Source of the DNA: Streptococcus mitis
GTDB lineage: Bacteria; Bacillota; Bacilli; Lactobacillales; Streptococcaceae
Reading direction: 5' to 3'
Length of the DNA stretch: 43,076 nt
NCBI RefSeq assembly: GCF_009496285.1
Contig: NZ_WIJK01000020.1
Span: 1 to 43,076 of the forward strand
In this document: positions 1 to 7,657 of the stretch, piece after piece
Layout: every line of letters starts with the position of its first letter
Numbering within the stretch: position 1 is the first letter of the stretch
The notes under the pieces: generated by a model
What the model was told of the DNA's origin: nothing
The model's input: only the letters and a program-made list of their open reading frames with translations
Database searches by the model: none
Program-made: the position numbers and the translations under genes

Positions 1-2
1 AT

Positions 3-1064
3 TTTATTATAGGAAACCCTCCGTATATAACATATTCAGATTTAAATAAAACTACAAGATCTTTCATTAAAAAGAATTTTATAGTGTGTTCAGATGGGAA
101 ACCAGATTATTATTATGCTTTTATTGAAATGTCTATAAAGCTATTAGCTGATGATGGTAAATTAGCTTATCTGATACCTAACAACATTTTTAAAAATAGA
201 TTTGCAGATAGATTACGTATCTTTATGTTACCTCATTTGTCAGTAATAATTGATTATACAACAGAAAAACTCTTTGAAAATAAATTAATTTCTTCTGCTA
301 TTATTATTTGTAATGGCACACAGAACAATAACGATATTCAATATGTAAATAAGGTAAAAAACCGAGAAATAACATTGCATAAAAATAGTTTAACAAATAA
401 GTGGATTTTTAGAAAAAAAGAAGTAGTTAAAAAAAAGGCAAAAAGAAAATTTGGTGATGATTTTAATGCAATGTGTTCGATTGCTACGTTATTAAATGAA
501 GTATTTATAATAAAAAAATATGAAGAATATAATGAACATATATTGGTTAATGGGTATAAAATTGAAAAATCGGTATTAAGAGAAGCCGTTAGTCCAAGAT
601 CATTGCAGTATGCCCGAAAAGAATTTTTGATTTTTCCATACTCATATGGAGAAAATAATAGTATATTGCGCTTTGAAGAATCAGAGTTTATACAACAATT
701 TCCAGGAGTGTACAACTATTTAAAATCCTTTAGTGAAAGATTAAATAAGCGTGATAAAGATAAAAATGCACAATGGTTCGAGTTTGGAAGATCACAAGCA
801 TTAAGCCATCTTAATCAAGAAAAATTATTGTTATCTACTTTGATAACAGAAAAAGTTAAAATACATCACATTACTAAAAATCAAGTACCTTATTCAGGGA
901 TATGTATATATCAAAAAGGAGATTTGTCATTAGAAATTGCAGAAAAGATTTTGAAAAGTGATGAATTTTTAAATTATGTTTATGATATAGGGATTAATGC
1001 TAGTGGAACAACAATGAGGATTACAGCAAGAGATGTTATGAATTTTGAATATACTTTGGATTAG
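3..1064 (+). CDS. N6-adenine DNA methyltransferase, 5'-truncated by window edge
   Basis: The frame is open from base 3 and begins FIIGNPPYITYSDL, which contains motif IV (NPPY) of gamma-class N6-adenine methyltransferases, so the SAM-binding N-terminus lies outside the window. A GTG at 84 is internal, because motif IV is upstream of it in the same frame. About 350 C-terminal residues follow, Lys/Asn/Ile rich, resembling the target-recognition part of Eco57I/TaqI-like or type IIG/BREX-like enzymes; the exact family cannot be read. The motif is intact, so the enzyme is probably active on DNA. It is the first visible gene of a four-gene operon, ending 14 nt before the GHKL ATPase. Whether a nuclease or helicase domain is fused or encoded upstream is not visible. 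Confidence 0.85.
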   Translation, partial: FIIGNPPYITYSDLNKTTRSFIKKNFIVCSDGKPDYYYAFIEMSIKLLADDGKLAYLIPNNIFKNRFADRLRIFMLPHLSVIIDYTTEKLFENKLISSAIIICNGTQNNNDIQYVNKVKNREITLHKNSLTNKWIFRKKEVVKKKAKRKFGDDFNAMCSIATLLNEVFIIKKYEEYNEHILVNGYKIEKSVLREAVSPRSLQYARKEFLIFPYSYGENNSILRFEESEFIQQFPGVYNYLKSFSERLNKRDKDKNAQWFEFGRSQALSHLNQEKLLLSTLITEKVKIHHITKNQVPYSGICIYQKGDLSLEIAEKILKSDEFLNYVYDIGINASGTTMRITARDVMNFEYTLD

Positions 1065-1078
1065 GAAGAGAAATTACC

Positions 1079-3364
1079 ATGGAGAAGATATCATTCAATG
1101 TAGATGCTTATACAGCTCGTTTAATAGGACGGGAAAATGTATCAAAATTAAACGGTGCTATAATTGAATTAGTTAAAAACACATATGATGCGGATGCTAC
1201 GATTTGTGTCTTATATTATGAAAAAACAACTAATTCGCTATATATCGCAGACAATGGTTGTGGTATGACAAAGGATGTCATTATAAAACACTGGATGACT
1301 ATTGGAAGATCGACAAAAAAGGATAGATTTATTAGCAAATCAGGTCGAATACAAACTGGAGCAAAAGGAATTGGAAGGTTTGCTTTAGATAGGATATCTG
1401 ATACATGTGAAATGTTTACTGTTTCTGTGGAAGGAAAGTTAATTTGGAAGGTTGATTGGGAGGATTTTTCAAAGAGTGATAATATTACAGATGTAACAGC
1501 AGATTTGTATGAACCAACTGTATCAATAGATGGGTTTCTTGATGAAGTTATTAATTACGAAGTGAAAAATATAATATTAAATAATTTAAAAAACACGGGA
1601 ACTATTTTTAAGTTAACTTCTTTAAGAGACTCATGGAATGATAATGTTATAAAAAAAATCAAGGACGATTTAATAACATTAATACCATATGAAATGAAAA
1701 GTGAATTTCAAGTATATTTCTTTGATGAACAAAACTCAAGTGAAGATGCTGATGTATTAGATGTTGAGAATGCTTTTTCTTATGATTATAAAATTAAATT
1801 TAATGTTCTGAAAGATGGAAAAACTTATATTGAGATACATAGAAATGAATTTGACTTTGGTGATAGATTTGATGAAATAATTACACAAGCTGAATTTACT
1901 TCAGAAGATGAACAGTATTTTAAAGGCAAATATATTTGTATAGAAACAAACTTTGCACATATGCTACCAAAACGTGGGGAGCAGTTTAAAAATACAATAG
2001 GTGAATTTTCCGGAGTTTTGTATTTTGAAAAAGTGACTTCTTCAAAAACAGATGCTGAAAAATATTTCTATAAATTGTCGAATAATCGTAATAATAAGAG
2101 GGATATTTTTGGGGGAATAAAAATATATAGAGATAGTTTTAGAGTGAGACCTTATGGAGAACCCAAAACATCTGATTATGACTGGCTGTTATTAGCTGGT
2201 AGAAAAAACAAATCTCCTGCTGCACCTTCACATCAAACAGGTGCGTGGAGGGTTAATACTGATCAAATAATTGGATCAATTTTTATTTCTCGCATGAATA
2301 TTACATTACCAGACCAATCTAATAGAGAAGGTATTGTAGAAACAAAGGAATTTGTATTATTAAAAGAATTTTTAATTAATGTGATTCAGGAATTTGAAAA
2401 AGATAGGCAATATGTCTTTCGTAAGTTAGATGCTCGCTATGATAAAATAATGGAAGCTGCAAGGATACAAGCTGAAATTAATAAGAAAGCAGAAGAAGCA
2501 AAGGCTGCTAGAGAAGATAAGAAATTTTTAGATGATAGCAGTGAACTCAATCAAAAATCAGAATCTGCTAAAAGTTTTATAGATCCAGAAGAAGCTAAAA
2601 CCGTTTTAGATCATAAAGATACAGTTATTAAAAACTTAGAAGATGAGAATAGATTGCTAAGAACATTAGCTACAACTGGTATAGTTACTAACACTTATGT
2701 CCACGAAATTAAAGATATAACTCATAAGCTAAGCAGAAAGATTGTTATGGCTAAAGAAGCTTTGGAATTAGATAGAAACTTACAAGATGGGTTAAAATAT
2801 GTAAATGAAGCTAATGTAATGAGAGATTCATTAAATTCATGGTTCAAGGTAACAATAGGTTCTGTAACACGTGATAAAAGAACTATGAAAAAAACAGATT
2901 TAATCTTTCTGATATCACAAACGGTAAAGTCATGGGAAGAAACACTTAAAAACGTTTCAATAGTTTTAGAATTTCAAGGTTCAGAAATACAATTAAAATG
3001 TTTTCCTTATGATATTGAAAGCATTTTTAGTAATCTGATTGCTAATAGTGTAAGTTCTTTTGAATCCTGTTTTTCAGATAATAAGAGTATAAAAATCGTA
3101 GTATCTGACTTAGAACAAGAAATTATTATCAAATACAGCGATTCTGGACGAGGGTTATCTCGTGCCTATAAAGATAATCCAAGAAAAATATTAGAACCTA
3201 TGGAAAGTGATAGAAGAAATGAAATGGGAGAAACTATTGGCACTGGTATGGGTATGTGGATTATAAATAGAACGGTTGCTGACTATAATGGAAGTATAGA
3301 TTTATCCGATAATATGAAATATACTTCTGGATTCTATGCCACTATAAAATTAATAAAGAAATAG
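1079..3364 (+). CDS. Dual-GHKL ATPase: MORC/Hsp90-like N-terminus, histidine-kinase-like C-terminus
   Basis: 761 aa. The N-terminal GHKL fold shows ELVKNTYDADA (E30, N34), DNGCGM (D58, G60, G62) and GAKGIGRFA (94-102), the Bergerat ATP-binding motifs in the form used by MORC/Hsp90/MutL-type proteins. Residues about 460-530 are charged and helical, probably coiled coil. A short HisKA-like stretch YVHEIKD places a candidate phospho-histidine at H542. A second GHKL module follows, with N-box asparagines at N652/N656, G1 box DSGRGL (D688) and G2 box GTGMGMW (721-727). Known: MORC-type GHKL ATPases occur in bacterial restriction-like operons. Inference: the protein couples DNA or phage sensing to the adjacent receiver protein and HNH nuclease. 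Base composition is much more AT-rich than the core genes. Function is otherwise unknown. Confidence 0.85.
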   Translation: MEKISFNVDAYTARLIGRENVSKLNGAIIELVKNTYDADATICVLYYEKTTNSLYIADNGCGMTKDVIIKHWMTIGRSTKKDRFISKSGRIQTGAKGIGRFALDRISDTCEMFTVSVEGKLIWKVDWEDFSKSDNITDVTADLYEPTVSIDGFLDEVINYEVKNIILNNLKNTGTIFKLTSLRDSWNDNVIKKIKDDLITLIPYEMKSEFQVYFFDEQNSSEDADVLDVENAFSYDYKIKFNVLKDGKTYIEIHRNEFDFGDRFDEIITQAEFTSEDEQYFKGKYICIETNFAHMLPKRGEQFKNTIGEFSGVLYFEKVTSSKTDAEKYFYKLSNNRNNKRDIFGGIKIYRDSFRVRPYGEPKTSDYDWLLLAGRKNKSPAAPSHQTGAWRVNTDQIIGSIFISRMNITLPDQSNREGIVETKEFVLLKEFLINVIQEFEKDRQYVFRKLDARYDKIMEAARIQAEINKKAEEAKAAREDKKFLDDSSELNQKSESAKSFIDPEEAKTVLDHKDTVIKNLEDENRLLRTLATTGIVTNTYVHEIKDITHKLSRKIVMAKEALELDRNLQDGLKYVNEANVMRDSLNSWFKVTIGSVTRDKRTMKKTDLIFLISQTVKSWEETLKNVSIVLEFQGSEIQLKCFPYDIESIFSNLIANSVSSFESCFSDNKSIKIVVSDLEQEIIIKYSDSGRGLSRAYKDNPRKILEPMESDRRNEMGETIGTGMGMWIINRTVADYNGSIDLSDNMKYTSGFYATIKLIKK

Positions 3365-3379
3365 AAGTGGAGGACTGAC

Positions 3380-3997
3380 ATGTATAGAATAGGATTTATT
3401 GATGATGATCGAGATTCATATGAGGATTATCAAGTACGTTTAGCAAGAAAAAATATTGAATTACTATATCCAGACGGCATTACTGAAATGCCAGAAATAA
3501 TAGAATGGCTTTTATCTAACGGTATTAAATGTTTTATTATAGATTATAAACTTAATAATAAATTTAAGTTTTTGGGGACGGAATTAATTACTTATATAAA
3601 TTTGAAAGTCCCTGATTTACCATGCTTAATATTAACTAATTACCCTGAAGAATCAATAAATGAAAATTTAGTAATTATAAATTTGATTGAAGATAGAAAT
3701 GTTTTAGCTGCAAATGATATAGAAGAGTTTGTAAGAAAGATCAAACAGGCTGTTGATGTTTTTGAAACTAGGTTACATAAATATCATATCGACTATGAGA
3801 ATCTTCTCAAAGCAAAGAAAAATGGTTCTATATCAGCAATAGAAGAAGAACAGTTTATAGATTTATATAAATTATTACGTGCATATGGTGAAGTAGATGA
3901 CTTGCCAATTCATCTTTTAAGTAGCGAGGTTAATCAGAAAATTGATGAAATACTTGGAAGAGTAAATGTTTTGGTAGAGGAAATCGAAAACAGGTAA
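3380..3997 (+). CDS. Stand-alone receiver (REC)-like protein
   Basis: 205 aa, preceded by a good ribosome site (TGGAGG) 15 nt after the ATPase. The N-terminus IGFIDDDRD has the acidic pocket (D8-D10) of response-regulator receivers. CFIIDYKL supplies a phospho-acceptor candidate at D55, and LILTNYP supplies the conserved Thr at T86. The usual lysine near residue 105 is not evident (the stretch reads IEDRNVL), so phosphorylation chemistry or switching may be altered. Residues about 120-205 are helical and charged with no DNA-binding domain that I recognise. Its place directly after a protein with a kinase-like GHKL module suggests partner signalling rather than transcription control. The REC assignment rests on motif reading only. 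Confidence 0.75.
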   Translation: MYRIGFIDDDRDSYEDYQVRLARKNIELLYPDGITEMPEIIEWLLSNGIKCFIIDYKLNNKFKFLGTELITYINLKVPDLPCLILTNYPEESINENLVIINLIEDRNVLAANDIEEFVRKIKQAVDVFETRLHKYHIDYENLLKAKKNGSISAIEEEQFIDLYKLLRAYGEVDDLPIHLLSSEVNQKIDEILGRVNVLVEEIENR

Positions 3998-4002
3998 AAG
4001 TT

Positions 4003-4584
4003 ATGCGAATACATGGAGAAAATGAAATTAGTAGAAGTATTGATGTGAATCAAGAAAATGACTATAAAAAATATGTTCCTCATTTGAGAGAAGACTTTAA
4101 ACATATATGCGGTTATTGTGGAAAACCTGAAGAGGTTACAACAAAAGGTTTTGAACCAGATCATTTCGTTCCTGACAGAATAGATTCAAGTAGAAAACTT
4201 GATTATTCCAATTTAGTATATTCTTGTTTCACATGCAATAGAAAAAAACTCGGCAAATGGCCAACGGAAAATAAAGATAAACCCAATGATGGAGAGGTTG
4301 GCTTTGTAGATCCTGTATTAAAAGAATATGATACTCATTTAGGCAGAGATAAAGAAGGTAGTATTGAATTCTATACAAATATTGGTAAATACATGTATAA
4401 AAATGCATTTAGGTTTGATATACGGCCGATGAAGGAAATATGGAAAATTAGTCAATTGATTAATGCAAAGAAAAATTTACTTGAAATTAAGGATAAGCTC
4501 ACATCAGAGGAATTGATGAAATATTTAGAATTAGATAAGGCTATAGAGGAGTTGAAGAAAATATTATTCGAAAAAAAAGAGTAA
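4003..4584 (+). CDS. HNH endonuclease, zinc-ribbon type
   Basis: 193 aa, starting 5 nt after the receiver gene, so translation is probably coupled. CGYCG (C36, C39) and YSCFTCNRKK (C75, C78) form a likely structural zinc site around the HNH core: EPDHFVP gives H54, the SNL segment gives N70, and N79 follows the second CxxC. This is the usual layout of McrA-like HNH nucleases. The C-terminal 70 residues are helical and lysine/glutamate rich. As last gene of the methyltransferase/GHKL/REC operon it is the obvious effector nuclease. All expected metal-binding and catalytic positions appear present, so activity is likely; the substrate is unknown. Confidence 0.85.
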   Translation: MRIHGENEISRSIDVNQENDYKKYVPHLREDFKHICGYCGKPEEVTTKGFEPDHFVPDRIDSSRKLDYSNLVYSCFTCNRKKLGKWPTENKDKPNDGEVGFVDPVLKEYDTHLGRDKEGSIEFYTNIGKYMYKNAFRFDIRPMKEIWKISQLINAKKNLLEIKDKLTSEELMKYLELDKAIEELKKILFEKKE

Positions 4585-4731
4585 TCAGATATTATTGCGG
4601 TTTTGACTAGATATTAAATCTATAAAATGATGTATCATGATATAAATTTATATAAAAACAAATGCTGATATATATAGTTCATATACGATATTCTGAAGCG
4701 GTAAGTTTATTAGAGAAGTGTAACTAATCCT

Positions 4732-4889
4732 CAAAAGTTCACTGAACCTTTTGAGTCCGTCCATGCGACAAATTGAGACAGAAGGTCGAGAAGGTTCCCT
4801 GGGGAATAGCTGTCGTAGAGTAAGGAGTTTACGACGAAGTCATACGAAAACAGCAAACCTCTGAGTGCGTATGCTTGCTGGTAAAAAAG
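4732..4889 (+). other. Structured non-coding tract, copy A of a diverged repeat
   Basis: There is no credible gene between 4585 and 5049. The first 145 nt (4585-4730) are AT-rich with nothing recognisable. The tract holds a hairpin of CTCAAAAG and CTTTTGAG (4732-4757). Further on, GTCGTA (4812-4817) pairs with TACGAC (4830-4835), CATACG (4841-4846) with CGTATG (4868-4873), and CAGCA (4851-4855) with TGCTG (4876-4880). The last two pairings interleave, so they form a pseudoknot or alternative folds. A related sequence lies at 5583-5665 on the other side of the acetyltransferase pseudogene. It could be a remnant of a group II intron or other structured mobile RNA; no domain V was seen. Confidence 0.5.
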
Positions 4890-4997
4890 TATAGTTAATT
4901 GAAATAAGATATGAACAAAGAGGTTAGGAAAGTCAAAACAATGTCTAATAAATGTTTTAGAATCCAAGGCGTACTACTCTAAGTTCACTACACTATA
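4890..4997 (-). repeat. Degraded RUP-like element
   Basis: This is 108 bp bounded by TATAG and CTATA. It aligns along its whole length with the reverse complement of the cleaner 107-bp element at 34219-34325, sharing the blocks TTGAAATAAGATAT, AGTCAAA and AATGTTTTAGAA. RUPs are short non-autonomous elements of pneumococci and relatives, thought to be mobilised by an IS630-type transposase. Strand is given relative to the 34219 copy. Confidence 0.7.
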
Positions 4998-5049
4998 AAA
5001 ACTTTCATCTGAAGTGATTTAATAAACAGTTGGAATTTAAGGAGAAAAA

Positions 5050-5581
5050 ATGATTTTAGAAACGGAAAGAATGATTCTTCGCCCATGGGAAGAAAGAGAT
5101 GCCACTGATTTATTTCAATATGCCAGTGATCCCGAGGTGGATCCGATTGCAGGTTGGCCTATACATATTAGCGTTGAAAATAGCAGGGAGATTATAAAAA
5201 GTTATTTTTCCGCGCCTGAGACATACGCTATTGTTTTAAAAGAAAGTGGGGAGCATAGGATTGATGATTGGCTCTGCAAATGATAAAGGCATTCCTGATA
5301 CTGAGGCTGAGATTGGCTACTGGATTGGAGTTCCGTATTGGGGTAAGGGTCTGATACCAGAAGCAGTTCGTGAGATAATGAGACATGGATTTGATGACTT
5401 GAATCTGGAGAAATTGTGGTGCGGTTATTTTGACGGCAATACAAAGTCAAAGAGAGTTCAGGAAAAATGTGGGTTCCGTTATCATCATACAAAAGAGAAC
5501 GTTCCATGTGCTTTGGAAGGTGTTCTTCGCACAGAACATATAACCTGTCTATCAAAGTCAGAGTGGATTTCATTTAAGTAA
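5050..5581 (+). pseudogene. GNAT (RimJ/RimL-type) N-acetyltransferase, frameshifted
   Basis: The N-terminal part [18 protein letters not shown] runs in one frame to a stop at 5281-5283. The remainder, [13 protein letters not shown] to the natural end at 5581, is in another frame that becomes coding at about 5246. Together they make a roughly 175-aa protein with the acetyl-CoA-binding region GYWIGVPYWGKGLIPEA and the usual NxxSKRVQEKCGF end. The shift falls at a GGGG run near 5248-5252 and is best explained by a small deletion between G-rich repeats. The start has a good ribosome site (AAGGAG). Both flanks carry copies of the structured repeat. The gene is probably dead; a sequencing error is the alternative. 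Confidence 0.85.
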
Positions 5582-5582
5582 G

Positions 5583-5846
5583 GCATAGCTGTCGTAGAGC
5601 GATGCATAAACGACGAAATGATACGGTAAGTCCGAACTGCTGAGAGTGTTTCTCTGCTCTTAAAAGTGAACGAAAGGAATAATGAATAGCGTGAAGGTAG
5701 CTTCTCTAATCGAATAGAGGATAAGAATCAGAGTAATAGTTCAAGTTGGGCTTCTGGATACTATAGTCTGACATGATATCAATCTATTTCAGAAGCTGGA
5801 CAAATTGTAATAACTTTCCTTGAAGGAATTGAGATAGATTTATAAG
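5583..5846 (+). other. Structured non-coding tract, copy B of the diverged repeat
   Basis: No coding frame was found between 5582 and 5941. From 5585 the sequence repeats ATAGCTGTCGTAGAG exactly as at 4806-4820, followed by ACGACGAA and an ATACG block, for about 80 nt of roughly two-thirds identity. GTCGT pairs with ACGAC as in copy A although the loop has changed, which suggests that the RNA fold matters. Further stems are GCTTCT with AGAAGC around 5750-5796, and AATCTAT (5781-5787) with ATAGATT (5834-5840). The tract runs straight into an intrinsic terminator, so it may be a small RNA or an intron remnant. Its promoter was not identified. Confidence 0.45.
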
Positions 5847-5876
5847 AGACTGCGACTGTGAAGTTGCAGTCTTTTT
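5847..5876 (+). terminator. Intrinsic terminator
   Basis: An 11-bp stem of AGACTGCGACT and AGTTGCAGTCT with one G-U pair and a GTGA loop is followed by TTTTT. It closes the structured tract. Confidence 0.85.
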
Positions 5877-5886
5877 AGGGGTTTAA

Positions 5887-5895
5887 TGGTATAAT
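5887..5895 (+). promoter_or_regulatory. Extended -10 promoter for the 5942 gene
   Basis: TGGTATAAT is an extended -10 box about 46 nt before the ATG at 5942. No clear -35 box is needed for this class. Confidence 0.6.
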
Positions 5896-5941
5896 GAAAT
5901 TATAAATGTGAATATTGTTTAAATTCTCTGGAGGACGCATA

Positions 5942-6541
5942 ATGTTGAATTTAGTAAAAGGTCATCGAGTTAGCTTGGTAGAAAACCTGTTTGAGTCATT
6001 TACAAAGTTAACTGAACATCATTTGATGGCGAATGTACACGCAGAAAAAATATTAGAGGTTTTTCAACACTTTATTGCGATTCATGACGAGCCCTTATTT
6101 TTTATTTTGGAATTGCCTGTCAGTATTGATAGAGAAAAAGTAATAGCAAAGAATATTATCAAGGAATCCCATAAGGATGTTTATTATATTGATGGTTGTT
6201 CAAGAGAGGAATGCCTAGCACTGTTGATTAGATACGGTGATTTGCTTGTTAATGATGGACTAAGTAAGTTTGGATTTGGTGGGCATAAAAGTCATGATGA
6301 GATCATGCTTGATAGCTATAATGTTGTGACAATTTATAGTAAAGAACTATCGAAATTTAATGACTTTTTTGAACCTCATAATATTCAATTTGTAGAAGAA
6401 CTAGTGACAGCTTGGAAAACTTTTTCTAAGACGTTACCAGGAATCTCTGAAATCTATGAAAGTAATGGAAAAACTGTTTATGACTTGCCTGAAGAATTAG
6501 CTGAATGGGGAATATATTTAGCTGAAACTCGAACAGAATAG
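5942..6541 (+). CDS. Hypothetical protein
   Basis: 199 aa from the ATG at 5942, chosen because GGAGGA lies 8 nt upstream; an earlier start in frame at 5915 lacks a ribosome site. The protein is soluble, acidic and without signal peptide or membrane segment. Its C-terminal half (SYNVVTIYSKELSKFNDFFEPHNI, in part) has the mixed alpha/beta look of small accessory proteins that often act as toxin immunity factors. I do not recognise a family. It has its own promoter and stands alone, with 194 nt before the next gene. Confidence 0.7.
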   Translation: MLNLVKGHRVSLVENLFESFTKLTEHHLMANVHAEKILEVFQHFIAIHDEPLFFILELPVSIDREKVIAKNIIKESHKDVYYIDGCSREECLALLIRYGDLLVNDGLSKFGFGGHKSHDEIMLDSYNVVTIYSKELSKFNDFFEPHNIQFVEELVTAWKTFSKTLPGISEIYESNGKTVYDLPEELAEWGIYLAETRTE

Positions 6542-6735
6542 GCATATCTATAGGATTAGAAAGAGAATATTTCAATTCCTCTAATACCCCAAATTTAACT
6601 TTAATGAATTTATAGGAGTAAAAGCTAGATGCAAACACACGTTGAGGTGGTATCACTCTTTGTACGATCTAAAAAAAAGTAGAGTAGATTTTTAGTATAT
6701 TTATAGATGTGACATTGGACATTAGGAGGAATCTT

Positions 6736-7590
6736 ATGCTTGGAGCAATTGTTGGAGACATTGTAGGTTCTGTTTATGAATGGGACAATATTAAAACGAA
6801 AGATTTTCCATTATTTCGTGATGATTGTTTTTTCACAGACGATACGGTTATGACCTGTGCTGTTGCAGAAGCCATTATGAATGGCGGTCAGAAGGATAAC
6901 TTTATTGACGCCATGAAGAAATATGGTAGGATGTATCCCGATGCAGGTTACGGTGCGAGATTTAGTAATTGGGTTGATGGCGACGATCGTGAACCATATA
7001 ATAGCTTTGGCAATGGCTCAGCCATGCGTGTTTCTCCTTGTGCTTGGGTCATGGATTGTAGTTTCTGTGCCAGAACAGGAGCCTGGCCGTCCAGAAGAGC
7101 TCTTGCACGACTTTCTGCAGAGGTGACTCATAATCATCCAGATGGTGTCAAAGGAGCTATGGCGACGTCTGATGCTATCTTTATGTGTCGCTATTACTTT
7201 GGAGGCTATAGTGGCGACTATGAGCAACCAATCAACGATAATCCTACAGAATGTAAGAGACTTATCAAGGAGCACATAGAGGAAGAGTATGGCTATGACC
7301 TATCGAAAACTCTGGATGAAATTCGCCCTCATTATCGATTTAATGAGACTTGCCAGAATACGGTCCCTCAGGCAATCATTGCCTTTCTAGAAAGTACAGA
7401 CTTCGAAGATGCGATTCGAAATGCGATTTCCCTTGGTGGGGACAGCGATACTCTGGCTGCAATAACAGGCAGTATAGCAGAAGCGGCTTATGGAATTCCT
7501 GATTGGATTAAGGAAAAGGCTTGTTCCTACCTAGATGAGCCTTTAAAAGATGTGCTCAGACGATGGGAGAAAGAAGTTTCAATATCATAA
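6736..7590 (+). CDS. ADP-ribosylglycohydrolase family protein (DraG/ARH-like)
   Basis: 284 aa. The start at 6736 has AGGAGGA 5 nt upstream; a GTG at 6709 in the same frame does not. The N-terminal FFTDDTVMT (T34-D35-D36) and C-terminal GGDSDTLAA (D236, D238, T239) are the paired Mg-binding motifs of ADP-ribosyl hydrolases, so the active site looks complete. Family members remove ADP-ribose from protein arginine or other acceptors, or act on small molecules. No DarT/ART-like transferase is visible next door, so the substrate is open: it may antagonise a toxin or phage enzyme, or have a nucleotide-salvage role. It lies in the accessory tract between unknown genes. Confidence 0.88.
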   Translation: MLGAIVGDIVGSVYEWDNIKTKDFPLFRDDCFFTDDTVMTCAVAEAIMNGGQKDNFIDAMKKYGRMYPDAGYGARFSNWVDGDDREPYNSFGNGSAMRVSPCAWVMDCSFCARTGAWPSRRALARLSAEVTHNHPDGVKGAMATSDAIFMCRYYFGGYSGDYEQPINDNPTECKRLIKEHIEEEYGYDLSKTLDEIRPHYRFNETCQNTVPQAIIAFLESTDFEDAIRNAISLGGDSDTLAAITGSIAEAAYGIPDWIKEKACSYLDEPLKDVLRRWEKEVSIS

Positions 7591-7657
7591 TGGAGACTAG
7601 CCAGTCAGTATCCTGTGGTGAAAAAATAATGTACGGACAGTTTAGAAAGGATTATCA

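Noticed and set aside
84..1064. Methyltransferase gene starting at the GTG at 84
   Set aside because: The catalytic NPPY motif lies upstream of it in the same open frame, so the gene is simply cut by the window edge.
4731..4967. 78-aa minus-strand reading frame
   Set aside because: It spans the structured repeat and the degraded RUP, has no ribosome site, and has no protein-like conservation.
5246..5581. Independent acetyltransferase gene starting at the GTG at 5246
   Set aside because: It lacks the N-terminal strands, which are present in another frame just upstream; a frameshifted single gene explains both.
4732..5846. Complete group II intron
   Set aside because: The domain I-like look is suggestive, but no domain V, branch-point domain or reverse transcriptase gene is seen; kept only as a possible remnant.
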